Below are positions 19,849 to 27,938 of a DNA stretch of 64,000 bases, piece by piece. Both the position numbers and the translations under genes were made by a program. A model generated the notes under the pieces. That model saw nothing but the letters and a program-made list of their open reading frames with translations, had not been told where the DNA came from and did no database searches. How positions within the stretch are numbered: the first letter of the stretch is position 1; the number at the start of each line of letters is the position of its first letter. The stretch is from Engelhardtia mirabilis. Its GTDB lineage: Bacteria > Planctomycetota > UBA1135 > GCA-002686595. The DNA lies in assembly GCF_007748095.1 (NCBI RefSeq), contig NZ_CP036287.1, forward strand, positions 2,418,001 through 2,482,000, in the 5' to 3' direction.

Positions 19849-22314
19849 ATGCAGCTCCACACCCTCCGTGCTCCGAGCTTGATCTGGCTCGGTGCCCCGC
19901 TGGCCCTGATGGCGCCCTCCGCCATGGCCCAGGACATCACCCCCATCGGCTCCCAACTGGTTCAGGCCATCCAGACCGGGGTCAACCCCTACATCGCGGG
20001 CAAGTCGACCATGGCCCGCGTCGCGCTGAGTGTCGAGGGCACCCTCCCGGCCGGCGCCGGGGTCGACGCGCTCATGCGCGTCTTCGTCGGCGGCGTCGAG
20101 GTCGCCGAGTCCCCGTACTACTCGGTCAACGGCCCGATCGATCCGACCCTGTCCCCGGCCCAGACGGACCTGGACACCACGGTCAATTTCGAGTTCCGCC
20201 CGCCCCAGGGCACGGACGTGACGCTCGAGATCGAGCTCAACCCCTCCGGCCCGGGCCAGCTCTTCGAGACCGACTACTCGAACAACACCCTGGTCCTGGG
20301 TCCGATCAACTTCCAGTGCCGCGGCCTGCCCGAGGTCGTGTACTCGCCGATCGACTACCGCCCCAGCGGCGGCGCCACCCCCAACCCGCCGAACCCCCTG
20401 CTGATCGAGCCGGGCGTGGGTGACAACTTCATCCAGGGCATCTGGCCGTCGGAGGACATCGAGTACCACCGGACCGACGCGCCGACCAAGCTGTGGACCA
20501 GCTCGCTCTCGGGCTCGGGCTCGGCCCTGAACTCGTCGCTGCTCAGCGACCTGAACATGATGAATCCCCAGCCGGACTTCATCTACGGCTGGATCCCCGG
20601 CTCGCTGCCCTACAACGGCCAGGCGATCGGCATCCCCGGCAAGGCGGCCATGGGCAACACGGATCCGATCCGCCACCAGCGCACCTTCGCCCACGAAGTC
20701 GGTCACCTGTTCGGGTTCAGCCACATCTCGAGCAAGATCAGCACCGTCGGCATCGACGTCGAGGAGCACCTGGCGATCACCGAGGGCCTGGGCCAGATCA
20801 AGGTCTCCTCGCTGAACGACATCATGGTCGCCGGGCAGTTGACCAACACGGCTTGGATCTACTCCCCGAACTACAACTCGATGGCGGCCCACCCCGCCTT
20901 CACCTGCGCCGCGCCCGACTCGGCGGACGTCGAGCAGCGTGAGTCGTTCATGCTGGCCGGGGTCTGGAACCCGAACGCGGGTACGGTCGAGGTCGTCCAC
21001 GCGGTGACCTTCCCGGGCGGTCGGGCGACCGCCAGCGATCCGATCGCGGAGTCGCAACTGGCCCTGCGCGCCTACGCCGGTGGCCAGCTCGTCAGCGAGG
21101 TCACCCTGCTCGCCAACGGCGCGCCGGACTGCGCGGTCAACGAGGTCGACCACGAGCACGGCGAGGCCTGCGAGCACGGCGACGAGAGTGGTGCCGACAG
21201 CGAGGTCGAGCTCCCCGACGTCGGCTTCTCGGTGGTCTTCCCGGCCTCGGTCGATCCGGCCACCCTCGAGCTGGTCGAGGTCGTCGAGCTCGCCACGGGC
21301 AAGGTGCTCCGCAGCCTCGTCGCCAGCGACAGCGCGCCCGCGATCAAGCTCGTCGAGCCGCGCCCCAGCGCCGTTCTCGGCGGTCAGGTCGAGGTCATCT
21401 GGGAGTCGAGCGACGCCGACGGCGACGCCCTGCAGCACTTCCTGCGCTACAGCCCCGACGGCGAGCGCATGGTGCCCCTGGCGTCGAACGTCGAGGGCAG
21501 CCGCTTCCTGGTCGACTTCGACCAGCTTCCGAAGCTGGTCCCCGGCCAGGGCTACCTCGAGGTCCTCGCCACCGACGGCCTGAACACCTCGCGTGCGCTC
21601 ACGGTCGATCTGACCGGCGCCGGCCTGACGCCGGAGGGCGGCGGCAGCAACGCGCCCTTCTGTCACATCCTGACCCCCGACAGCGGCAAGTCCTTCCCCA
21701 AGGCGGCCAACGTGCTGCTGCACGCTTCGGGCTGGGACCTCGAGGACCGTGGCCTGCACGGCAGCTCGATCGTTTGGACCAGTGACCTCGACGGGCTCGT
21801 CGCCGTCGGTCGCACGACCGCCATCGCGACCCTCTCGGTCGGCGTCCACCAGCTCTCGGTGACCGCCACGGATTCGTCCGGCATGACCACCACCGACACC
21901 CACACGGTGACCATCACCGACCGGGTCGTCCCCGACGGTGGCGGCAGCGGCGTGACCTGCCAGACCGACCTGGGCTCCCAGGGCCCCGGCGGCGCGGTGC
22001 TGACCCTGTGCGGCGGCAACCTGTCGAGCGGCACCACCGCCGACCTGGAGCTCGTCGGCGCGGCCCCGAACTCGATGCTCTGGATCGTGCTCGGCGCGGG
22101 CAACAGCCCGACCCCGCTGTTCGGCGGCACCCTTGTGCCGACCGCTGACAACGTCCTGTTCGACATGGCCGATGCCGGCGGCGCCTGGATCGCCCCGAAC
22201 ATCCCCGGCGGCGGCGGCCCGGCGACCCTGTACCTGCAGGTGGTCTTCGACGACGCAGCGCTCGCGGGCGGCTTCGGCTTCTCGAACGCGCTGCAGGTCG
22301 ACTTCCTGCCGTGA
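19849..22314 (+). CDS. Large secreted metzincin-type metalloprotease with C-terminal beta domains
   Basis: A protein of 821 residues with a signal peptide ending near AMAQ. An N-terminal beta domain resembles CARDB repeats (about residues 35-165). The zinc protease motif HEVGHLFGFSH (H282, E283, H286, H292) marks a metzincin. Three or more beta-sandwich segments follow: one with an acidic region near residue 435, an Ig/PKD-like repeat with VHQLSVTATDSSG, and a final 115-residue domain beginning near DLGSQGPGGAVLTLCGG. That last domain resembles a C-terminal module common on secreted proteins of high-GC planctomycetes, perhaps for cell-surface sorting. An in-frame GTG at 19840 is an alternative start. 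Confidence 0.8.
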   Translation: MQLHTLRAPSLIWLGAPLALMAPSAMAQDITPIGSQLVQAIQTGVNPYIAGKSTMARVALSVEGTLPAGAGVDALMRVFVGGVEVAESPYYSVNGPIDPTLSPAQTDLDTTVNFEFRPPQGTDVTLEIELNPSGPGQLFETDYSNNTLVLGPINFQCRGLPEVVYSPIDYRPSGGATPNPPNPLLIEPGVGDNFIQGIWPSEDIEYHRTDAPTKLWTSSLSGSGSALNSSLLSDLNMMNPQPDFIYGWIPGSLPYNGQAIGIPGKAAMGNTDPIRHQRTFAHEVGHLFGFSHISSKISTVGIDVEEHLAITEGLGQIKVSSLNDIMVAGQLTNTAWIYSPNYNSMAAHPAFTCAAPDSADVEQRESFMLAGVWNPNAGTVEVVHAVTFPGGRATASDPIAESQLALRAYAGGQLVSEVTLLANGAPDCAVNEVDHEHGEACEHGDESGADSEVELPDVGFSVVFPASVDPATLELVEVVELATGKVLRSLVASDSAPAIKLVEPRPSAVLGGQVEVIWESSDADGDALQHFLRYSPDGERMVPLASNVEGSRFLVDFDQLPKLVPGQGYLEVLATDGLNTSRALTVDLTGAGLTPEGGGSNAPFCHILTPDSGKSFPKAANVLLHASGWDLEDRGLHGSSIVWTSDLDGLVAVGRTTAIATLSVGVHQLSVTATDSSGMTTTDTHTVTITDRVVPDGGGSGVTCQTDLGSQGPGGAVLTLCGGNLSSGTTADLELVGAAPNSMLWIVLGAGNSPTPLFGGTLVPTADNVLFDMADAGGAWIAPNIPGGGGPATLYLQVVFDDAALAGGFGFSNALQVDFLP

Positions 22315-22350
22315 GCCCGATCGGTGGCTGAACGATCAGCCGCTTCGAGT

Positions 22351-22392
22351 GCAACGGGCCCCCCGCGGTGTGAATCGCGGGGGGCCCGTTGC
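22351..22392. terminator. Strong 17-bp perfect hairpin between convergent genes
   Basis: GCAACGGGCCCCCCGCG and its exact inverted repeat flank an 8-base loop (GTGTGAAT). It lies 36 bp after the metalloprotease stop and 29 bp before the TfoX-like stop on the other strand. It can act as a bidirectional terminator. Confidence 0.85.
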
Positions 22393-22421
22393 GTTCTCGG
22401 GGTGGTCCTCGTGGAGCGGCC

Positions 22422-23036
22422 CTACTCGCGCCCGACCGCCCGGCGCAGTTGGCGCTTGATCTCGTCCGGCAAGGACCCGATCGGCAGATCCGCCAGCCCC
22501 GACTCGATCGCCCACAGGAGGTTGAGGGTGGGGGCGTGCCCCGCTTCCTCGACCGCCAGGAAGGCCCGGGCGGCGCCGGCTCGCTCGAGGGCGGCTCGGT
22601 CGCCGATGCCCGCGTCCTGGAGCATGCGGCGAGAGGCCGGGCCCAGGTTGCGGACGGAAGTCAGGCTGGCCGGCTTCGAGCTCTTGCACCTGCGCGCGGG
22701 TTTGCGCGCAGCGGCGGCACGGGCCTCGGCCAGGGAGGACTCGATCCACGGCCTCGCGCGCTCGGGCGAGTCGAGCAGCTCCTCGGGCAGCTCGCGGTAG
22801 GCCATCGGCTTGCCCTGGCCCATGGGATCGAAGTGGGCCGCGTCCACCGCGTCGAAGCGCGTCCGGTTGCCGTCGCCCACGCGCAGGAAGACGGAGCCGT
22901 CGTGGATCACGCCGACGAAGACCTCGTCGACCCAGAGCCCGACGCCCCCGAACATGCGCTGCAGCCTCGGCCGGCCCACGGGCGCGAGCAGCTCCCGCGT
23001 CGCCAGCACGATCGGATCGTCGAGGGACATGCCCAT
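22422..23036 (-). CDS. TfoX-like protein with N- and C-terminal TfoX domains
   Basis: A protein of 204 residues. The N-terminal half has the TfoX_N pattern (RMFGGVGLWVDEVFVGVIHDGSVFLRV, YRELPEELLDSP). A Lys/Ala/Arg-rich linker follows, then a TfoX_C helical module (LTSVRNLGPASRRMLQDAGIGDRAALERAG), which resembles the helix-hairpin-helix found in DNA-binding proteins. In gamma-proteobacteria TfoX (Sxy) activates competence genes with CRP; in other phyla its role is not established. No competence gene is adjacent here. The ATG at 23036 is used; another ATG lies at 23030. Confidence 0.8.
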   Translation of the reverse strand: MGMSLDDPIVLATRELLAPVGRPRLQRMFGGVGLWVDEVFVGVIHDGSVFLRVGDGNRTRFDAVDAAHFDPMGQGKPMAYRELPEELLDSPERARPWIESSLAEARAAAARKPARRCKSSKPASLTSVRNLGPASRRMLQDAGIGDRAALERAGAARAFLAVEEAGHAPTLNLLWAIESGLADLPIGSLPDEIKRQLRRAVGRE

Positions 23037-23135
23037 GGCGGCCGATGGTAGTCCGGGGCCCCGCGCCCCGTGGCAGAATGCCCGGCTCCGCCGAGCGCGG
23101 CCCAGACTCCCCGGTCCCCCCAGCCCACGCCCCCC

Positions 23136-24200
23136 GTGTCCAACGCTGATTCCCCCAGCGGCGCCCACGCGTCGACCCACGCCCCCTCACCTGCTTGGCG
23201 CACCGCGCTCGGCGGCTTCCTGATGGGCCTCGCGAACCTGGTTCCCGGGGTCAGTGGGGGGACGATGATCCTCGCCCTGGGGCTCTACGATCGCTTCATC
23301 TCGTCGATCGCGGAGCTGACCACCCTGCGTTGGTCGAAGTCGCTGTTCGTCTTCATGGCGTTGATCGGCAGCGGCCTGTTGGTCGCCCTCTTGTCGATGT
23401 CGGGTCCGGCCGTGTGGCTCGTCTCCGAGCACCGCTGGATCGCCTACAGCATCTTCGTCGGGCTGACCCTGGGCGGCGTGCCCGAGCTGATCAAGCTCTG
23501 CGGCGGCCTGCGCCCCGGGGCGCTGATCGCCGGCGCGGTCGGGGTCGCGATCATGGTCGCCCTGGCGAATTCCAGCGCCAGCAGCGTCCCGCCGACCTGG
23601 ATCAACCTGGTGTGGATCGGCGCACTGGCGGCGTCGAGCATGATCCTGCCGGGCATCTCGGGCTCGTACCTGCTGCTGATCTTCGGCCTGTACGAGACGG
23701 TGGTCGGCAGTCTGTCGCTGCTGAAGGAAGAGCCGGTCGAGGCGATCGGGATCCTGGTTCCGGTGGGCATCGGCGCGGCGATCGGGATCGCGGCCCTGTC
23801 GAACATCCTCAAGGTCGCCCTCGAGAAGCGGCCGGTGTCGTCGCACGGCCTGCTGCTCGGGCTCCTCGTCGGCTCGGTGGTGGGGCTGTGGCCCTTCCAG
23901 GAGGCGGTGCACCCCGACCTCGCGAACCGTCCGATCCGCAAGGGCATCGAGCTGGTCGTGCTGGAGGGCGCGGACGCGGCGCAGGTGAACGAGGAGCGCG
24001 GCCTGGGCTGGACCGACGAGGACGTGGCACGCGCGACCGCTGAGTACGGTGGCAAGACCAAGAACGAGCTGAAGGCGCTCTCGAACGAGCTGCGTAGGTT
24101 CGCGCCGTCGGGCGGGCAGATCGCCGGAGCGGTGGGACTGTTGGTGCTCGGCTTCGGGGCGACCTTGCTGCTCGGGCGAGGACGCCCCGGGGCCCGGTAG
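23136..24200 (+). CDS. DUF368 membrane protein (PopT-type polyprenyl phosphate transporter)
   Basis: A protein of 354 residues with eight to ten membrane helices. The family signatures are GFLMGLANLVPGVSGGTMIL near the start and the internal repeat ASSMILPGISGSYLLLIFGLY; these paired re-entrant PGxSG motifs define DUF368. Members recycle undecaprenyl phosphate across the membrane for cell-wall synthesis. A Glu/Lys-rich loop of about 60 residues is inserted before the last helix. The GTG at 23136 is chosen. The stop codon lies inside the left arm of the 131-bp palindrome that follows. Confidence 0.9.
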   Translation: MSNADSPSGAHASTHAPSPAWRTALGGFLMGLANLVPGVSGGTMILALGLYDRFISSIAELTTLRWSKSLFVFMALIGSGLLVALLSMSGPAVWLVSEHRWIAYSIFVGLTLGGVPELIKLCGGLRPGALIAGAVGVAIMVALANSSASSVPPTWINLVWIGALAASSMILPGISGSYLLLIFGLYETVVGSLSLLKEEPVEAIGILVPVGIGAAIGIAALSNILKVALEKRPVSSHGLLLGLLVGSVVGLWPFQEAVHPDLANRPIRKGIELVVLEGADAAQVNEERGLGWTDEDVARATAEYGGKTKNELKALSNELRRFAPSGGQIAGAVGLLVLGFGATLLLGRGRPGAR

Positions 24201-24324
24201 GCGTTCGTACGGTGCCAGGCACAAAACCGCCGCCTAACCAGGATGGCCCCAGCCGCCGAAGGCGGCTGGGGCCATCCTGGTTAGGCGGCGGTTTTGTGCC
24301 TGGCACCGTACGAACGCCTACCGG
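24194..24324. repeat. 131-bp perfect palindrome (two identical 64-bp arms, 3-base loop)
   Basis: Bases 24194-24257 and 24261-24324 are exact reverse complements over all 64 positions, with a GAA loop. The arm contains CGTACGGTGCCAGGCACAA and GGTTAGGCGGCGG-type sequence. It takes in the stop codon of the DUF368 gene and ends 18 bp before the tail of the convergent small membrane protein gene, so it can terminate both. The outer part of the arm recurs at 45847. The GGTGCCAGGCAC core resembles REP-type repeats mobilised by Y1 transposases, but no transposase is present here. Confidence 0.95.
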
Positions 24325-24342
24325 ATCCCACGCCCCAAGGGA

Positions 24343-24603
24343 CTACCCGGGTGTGGCCGAGCCGCGGTGTCGGATGAATCGACTCATCGCGAGCCCCCAA
24401 GCTCCGCCGCCCGCGAGCCAGATGGGCAGGCTGGCCGCGGCCAACAGCGGCAGGTCGTCCCAACCCCAGTCCATGGCGACGATCATCAACGGGCACCAGA
24501 CGATCCAGACCGGGAGACCCCACCACAGCACGCCGCGCTTGATCCACGCCTGGCGCCTGGCCTGTGCCCCCTGACTCTCGGACTCGTGAAGGGTCTGATC
24601 CAT
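24343..24603 (-). CDS. Small two-helix membrane protein
   Basis: A protein of 86 residues with a charged N-terminus and two hydrophobic stretches (LWWGLPVWIVWCPLMIVAMDW and LPLLAAASLPIWLAGGGAWGLA), the first very rich in Trp. No family is recognised. It starts 16 bp after the stop of recJ on the same strand and is probably co-transcribed with it; the association may be coincidental. Its tail is close to the large palindrome that ends the convergent gene. Confidence 0.55.
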   Translation of the reverse strand: MDQTLHESESQGAQARRQAWIKRGVLWWGLPVWIVWCPLMIVAMDWGWDDLPLLAAASLPIWLAGGGAWGLAMSRFIRHRGSATPG

Positions 24604-24619
24604 GTCCTCGCTCCCGTCT

Positions 24620-26395
24620 CTAGCTGATCTTCGGGTCGTCGCCGACCTGGAAGTCGAGCGCGATCAGCTCCAGGTTCGTCTCGCCGCGGAAGGTATTCCA
24701 ACGCGGCGTGTGCACCAGGTGCAGGGGTGCGCCGAGGACCAGCTCGTCGGCGCGGTGACCGGCGGAGAAGGCCATGGCTTTCAGGACGTGGGCGCCGCTG
24801 CGCACGCGCATCATGACGTGACGCCGATCGGCCCCGACCAGGCGCGGCTCTTCCGCCAGGCGCACGTTGCGCGAGAGCAGCACCGGCTTCTCGTTGGCGG
24901 CGCCGAAGGGTTCGAGTCGATCGAGCTGACGCATCAACGTCGGTGTCACGTCGCCGAAGGCGATCTCGGCGTCGATGGAGAGCTCCTGCTCGGGGTGCTC
25001 GGCGCCCTCCAAGATCGACTTGGCGCGCTCGCAGATCGCCGCGCGCGCCGCTTCGATGTCGACGGCGCGCACTTCACAGCCCGCGGCCTGCTCGTGGCCG
25101 CCGTAGCGGCCGAAGATGCCGTCGGCGCCGCGCATGGCGTCGAGCACGTTGAAGCCGGGCACCGAGCGCGCGCTGCCGCGGCCCTCGTCGCCGTTCAATC
25201 CGATTACCAGCGCCGGCCGGCCGTACTCCTCGGTCAGGCGCGCGGCGACGATCCCGACCACGCCCTGGTGCCAGCCCTGGTCGGCGAGCACGAGCACCGG
25301 CGGGTCGCCAGCGGCCATCAGGGCCTGGGCCTGCGTCCGAGCCTGCTCGAGCACCTCGCGCTCGATCGTGCGCCGGCGGGTATTCAGCTCGTCCAGCTCC
25401 GCCGCCAGGCGCCGCGCCGTCGGCACGTCGTCGGCCAAGAGCACCTCGACCGCGCGCTCGGCGCTGCCCAAACGGCCCGAGGCGTTGATCCGCGGACCGA
25501 TCTGGAAGCCGACGTCCTCCGCGGTCAGAGGGCGCCCGTCGATGCCCGCCGCGGCGCACAGGGCGCGCAGGCCGGGGTTGGTCGAGGTCCGCAGCGCCTT
25601 CAGACCCCAGTGGGCGAAGACGCGGTTCTCGTCCACCAGCGGCACCACGTCGCAGACCGTCGCGATGGCCACGTAGGCCATGGCCTCGGTCAGGAATTGG
25701 CGCAGGTCCGGCCGCACCTTGTCGGTGCCGGAGATCTTCTTGGCCAGGCCCCAGGCCAGCTTGAACGCCACCGCGCCGCCGCACAGCTCGCGGAAGGGGT
25801 AGGTCGAGCCGTCGAGCTTGGGGTTCACGATCGCCGCCGCGTGGGGCAGGGCGCCGTAGACCGGGTGGGGCAGGGGCGGCTCGTGGTGGTCGGTGACCAC
25901 CGTGTCGACCCCGGCCGCCGCCAGCTCGGCGATGGTCTCGAAGGCGCTGGTGCCGTTGTCGACGCTGACGCCCACGGTCGCGCCGGTCTCCCGGGCCCGC
26001 GCCACGCTGTGGGCGCCGAAGGAGTAGCCGTCGGTCAGGCGGTTGGGGATGTGCCAGCGCGCGTCGGCGCCCAGCATCCGGAACAACCGCATCAAGAGCG
26101 AGGTTCCGGTCACCCCGTCCACGTCGTAGTCCCCGTGGATCAGGATCGTCTCGCGGTCCACGATCGCCCGGTGCAGGCGGTCGCAGGCGGCCTCCATGCC
26201 CGGCATCAGGTCGGGCTCGTGCAGGCCCTGGGCGCTGCGGGCCAGGTGCGCCGGGGCGGTCTCGAGGGTCTGGCCCCGCAGGACCATCAGCCGCGCGAGC
26301 AGCTCGGGGAGCTGGTGCTCGACGGCCAGGGCGCGGGTCAGAGCGCCGTCGGCGGCACGCAGCTTCCAGGTGACTTTCGTTTCGGTGGGCGGCAC
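24620..26395 (-). CDS. recJ: Single-stranded-DNA-specific exonuclease RecJ
   Basis: A protein of 591 residues, the usual RecJ size. The DHH phosphoesterase domain carries HGDYDVDGVTGTSLL, SVDNGTSAFE and VVTDHHEP, the metal-binding aspartates and histidines. The DHHA1 domain has the GRYGGHEQAAGCEV glycine-rich motif. A C-terminal OB-fold region completes it. RecJ degrades single-stranded DNA 5' to 3' in recombination and mismatch repair. The ATG at 26395 is close to the start of conserved sequence (WKLRAADGALTRALA). It diverges from the MsrB-MsrA gene. Confidence 0.96.
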   Translation of the reverse strand: MPPTETKVTWKLRAADGALTRALAVEHQLPELLARLMVLRGQTLETAPAHLARSAQGLHEPDLMPGMEAACDRLHRAIVDRETILIHGDYDVDGVTGTSLLMRLFRMLGADARWHIPNRLTDGYSFGAHSVARARETGATVGVSVDNGTSAFETIAELAAAGVDTVVTDHHEPPLPHPVYGALPHAAAIVNPKLDGSTYPFRELCGGAVAFKLAWGLAKKISGTDKVRPDLRQFLTEAMAYVAIATVCDVVPLVDENRVFAHWGLKALRTSTNPGLRALCAAAGIDGRPLTAEDVGFQIGPRINASGRLGSAERAVEVLLADDVPTARRLAAELDELNTRRRTIEREVLEQARTQAQALMAAGDPPVLVLADQGWHQGVVGIVAARLTEEYGRPALVIGLNGDEGRGSARSVPGFNVLDAMRGADGIFGRYGGHEQAAGCEVRAVDIEAARAAICERAKSILEGAEHPEQELSIDAEIAFGDVTPTLMRQLDRLEPFGAANEKPVLLSRNVRLAEEPRLVGADRRHVMMRVRSGAHVLKAMAFSAGHRADELVLGAPLHLVHTPRWNTFRGETNLELIALDFQVGDDPKIS

Positions 26396-26665
26396 CGGGC
26401 CAGTGTCCCGTCCGTCGCGCAGGGAAGCGAGGGCCGTGGGGCGCGAAGCGCCGCGGGCGCCCCGAATCGTGGCGCGGGGACGGGTTTGCGATCGATCGCG
26501 CCGACGGACGCGCAGCGGCGAGCGGCGAGGACGGCGCGACTTCCCGGCGCCCTGGGCCCGGATTGGCCGCCGGCCTGTCCGACTGACGACGCGGTCCCGT
26601 AACCTCCGTCGGAACCCTGGCCCGCCGAGCTTGATCGCGCGCTGTCAGGGCCTAGGAAACCGACC

Positions 26666-27856
26666 ATGCTGACGACTCGACTGCTCGCCGCCCTGGCTCC
26701 GATCGCCCTGACCCTCGCCGCCTGCGTCAACCAATCCGACGGGACGTCGGGGGTCGCGATCGGCGGAACGGCCAGCGGGAACGCCGCCGGCGGGGTTTCC
26801 GAAGCGAGCCCCGGCGAGTCCGACGCGCCGACTCGGCCCGGCGAGTTCGTCAAGCCCTCCGACCAGGAGCTGCGCGAGCTGCTCACGGACGAGCAGTACC
26901 GCGTCACCCAGCAGAGTGGCACCGAGCGCGCGTTCAGCGGCGAGTACGACAAGTTCTGGGAGCCCGGGATCTACGTCGACGTGGTCAGCGGTGAGCCGCT
27001 GTTCAGCAGCCTCGACAAGTTCAACTCCGGCACCGGCTGGCCCTCCTTCACGCGGCCGATCGAGGCCGAGAGCGTGGTCGAGCTGGAGGACCGCGACGGG
27101 CGCTGGGTTCGGACTGAGATTCGCAGCGCCAAGGCGGACTCGCACCTCGGCCACGTCTTCCCCGACGGGCCCCGCGAGGCCGGCGGCATGCGCTACTGCA
27201 TGAACTCGGCGGCCCTGCGCTTCGTCCCCCTGGACGAGCTCGGCAGGCGCGGCTACGACGAGTACCTGGGACGATTCGAGGCGGCGGGTCTGGTGCCCGC
27301 GGCGGATTCCGCGACCGATCAACAGGCGACGGGCGAGCAGGCGATGGGTGAACAGACCGAGAAGGCAATTATCGCGGGCGGCTGCTTCTGGGGCATGGAA
27401 GAGCTCCTGCGGAAGATCGACGGCGTGCTCGACACCGAGGTCGGCTACTGCGGCGGCTCCAACGCGGATGCCACCTACCGGAACCACCCCGGCCACGCGG
27501 AGGCCGTGCTGGTGACCTTCGACCCGTCGAAGATCAGCTTCGAGCGGCTGCTCACCGACTGGTTCTTCCGCATGCACGACCCCACGACCCTGGATCGCCA
27601 GGGCAACGACCGCGGTTCGAGCTACCGCAGCACGATCTTCTACTTCGACGCCGAACAGAAGCGCGTCGCCGAGGACGCGATCGCCGAGGTCGGAGCGTCG
27701 GGCAAGTGGAGCGACCCGATCGTCACCACGGTCGAGCCGGTCAAGAACTGGAGCGTGGCGGAGCCCGAGCACCAGGACTACCTGGCGTCGCGGCCCAACG
27801 GCTACACCTGCCACTTCCTGCGGCCTTGGGACGAGGGCGTCACGAACCAGCGCTGA
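26666..27856 (+). CDS. Bifunctional methionine sulfoxide reductase, MsrB-MsrA order, predicted lipoprotein
   Basis: A protein of 396 residues. The start MLTTRLLAALAPIALTLAAC has a lipobox, so it is probably anchored outside the cytoplasmic membrane. A low-complexity linker leads to an MsrB domain (about 65-205; FNSGTGWPSF, and the catalytic Cys178 in RYCMNSAALRF). Its two usual CxxC zinc sites are absent (YVDVVSGEPLF). An MsrA domain follows from about residue 232 (GGCFWGMEELL, Cys240, and GYCGGSNADATYRNHPGHAEAV). Together they repair both stereoisomers of oxidised methionine in exported proteins. The B-then-A order differs from many known fusions. selA follows at 82 bp. Confidence 0.93.
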   Translation: MLTTRLLAALAPIALTLAACVNQSDGTSGVAIGGTASGNAAGGVSEASPGESDAPTRPGEFVKPSDQELRELLTDEQYRVTQQSGTERAFSGEYDKFWEPGIYVDVVSGEPLFSSLDKFNSGTGWPSFTRPIEAESVVELEDRDGRWVRTEIRSAKADSHLGHVFPDGPREAGGMRYCMNSAALRFVPLDELGRRGYDEYLGRFEAAGLVPAADSATDQQATGEQAMGEQTEKAIIAGGCFWGMEELLRKIDGVLDTEVGYCGGSNADATYRNHPGHAEAVLVTFDPSKISFERLLTDWFFRMHDPTTLDRQGNDRGSSYRSTIFYFDAEQKRVAEDAIAEVGASGKWSDPIVTTVEPVKNWSVAEPEHQDYLASRPNGYTCHFLRPWDEGVTNQR

Positions 27857-27938
27857 ACTCGCGGACGAGCCGGGAACGCCCTGACCGCACCCGCGGATGG
27901 ACGCTCCTGGGGCGCGCTCCTCTGGCTATGGTGGACCA

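Noticed and set aside
26666..27856. MsrA or MsrB as a selenoprotein, given the adjacent sel genes
   Set aside because: Both catalytic positions are encoded as Cys (TGC), with no in-frame TGA.
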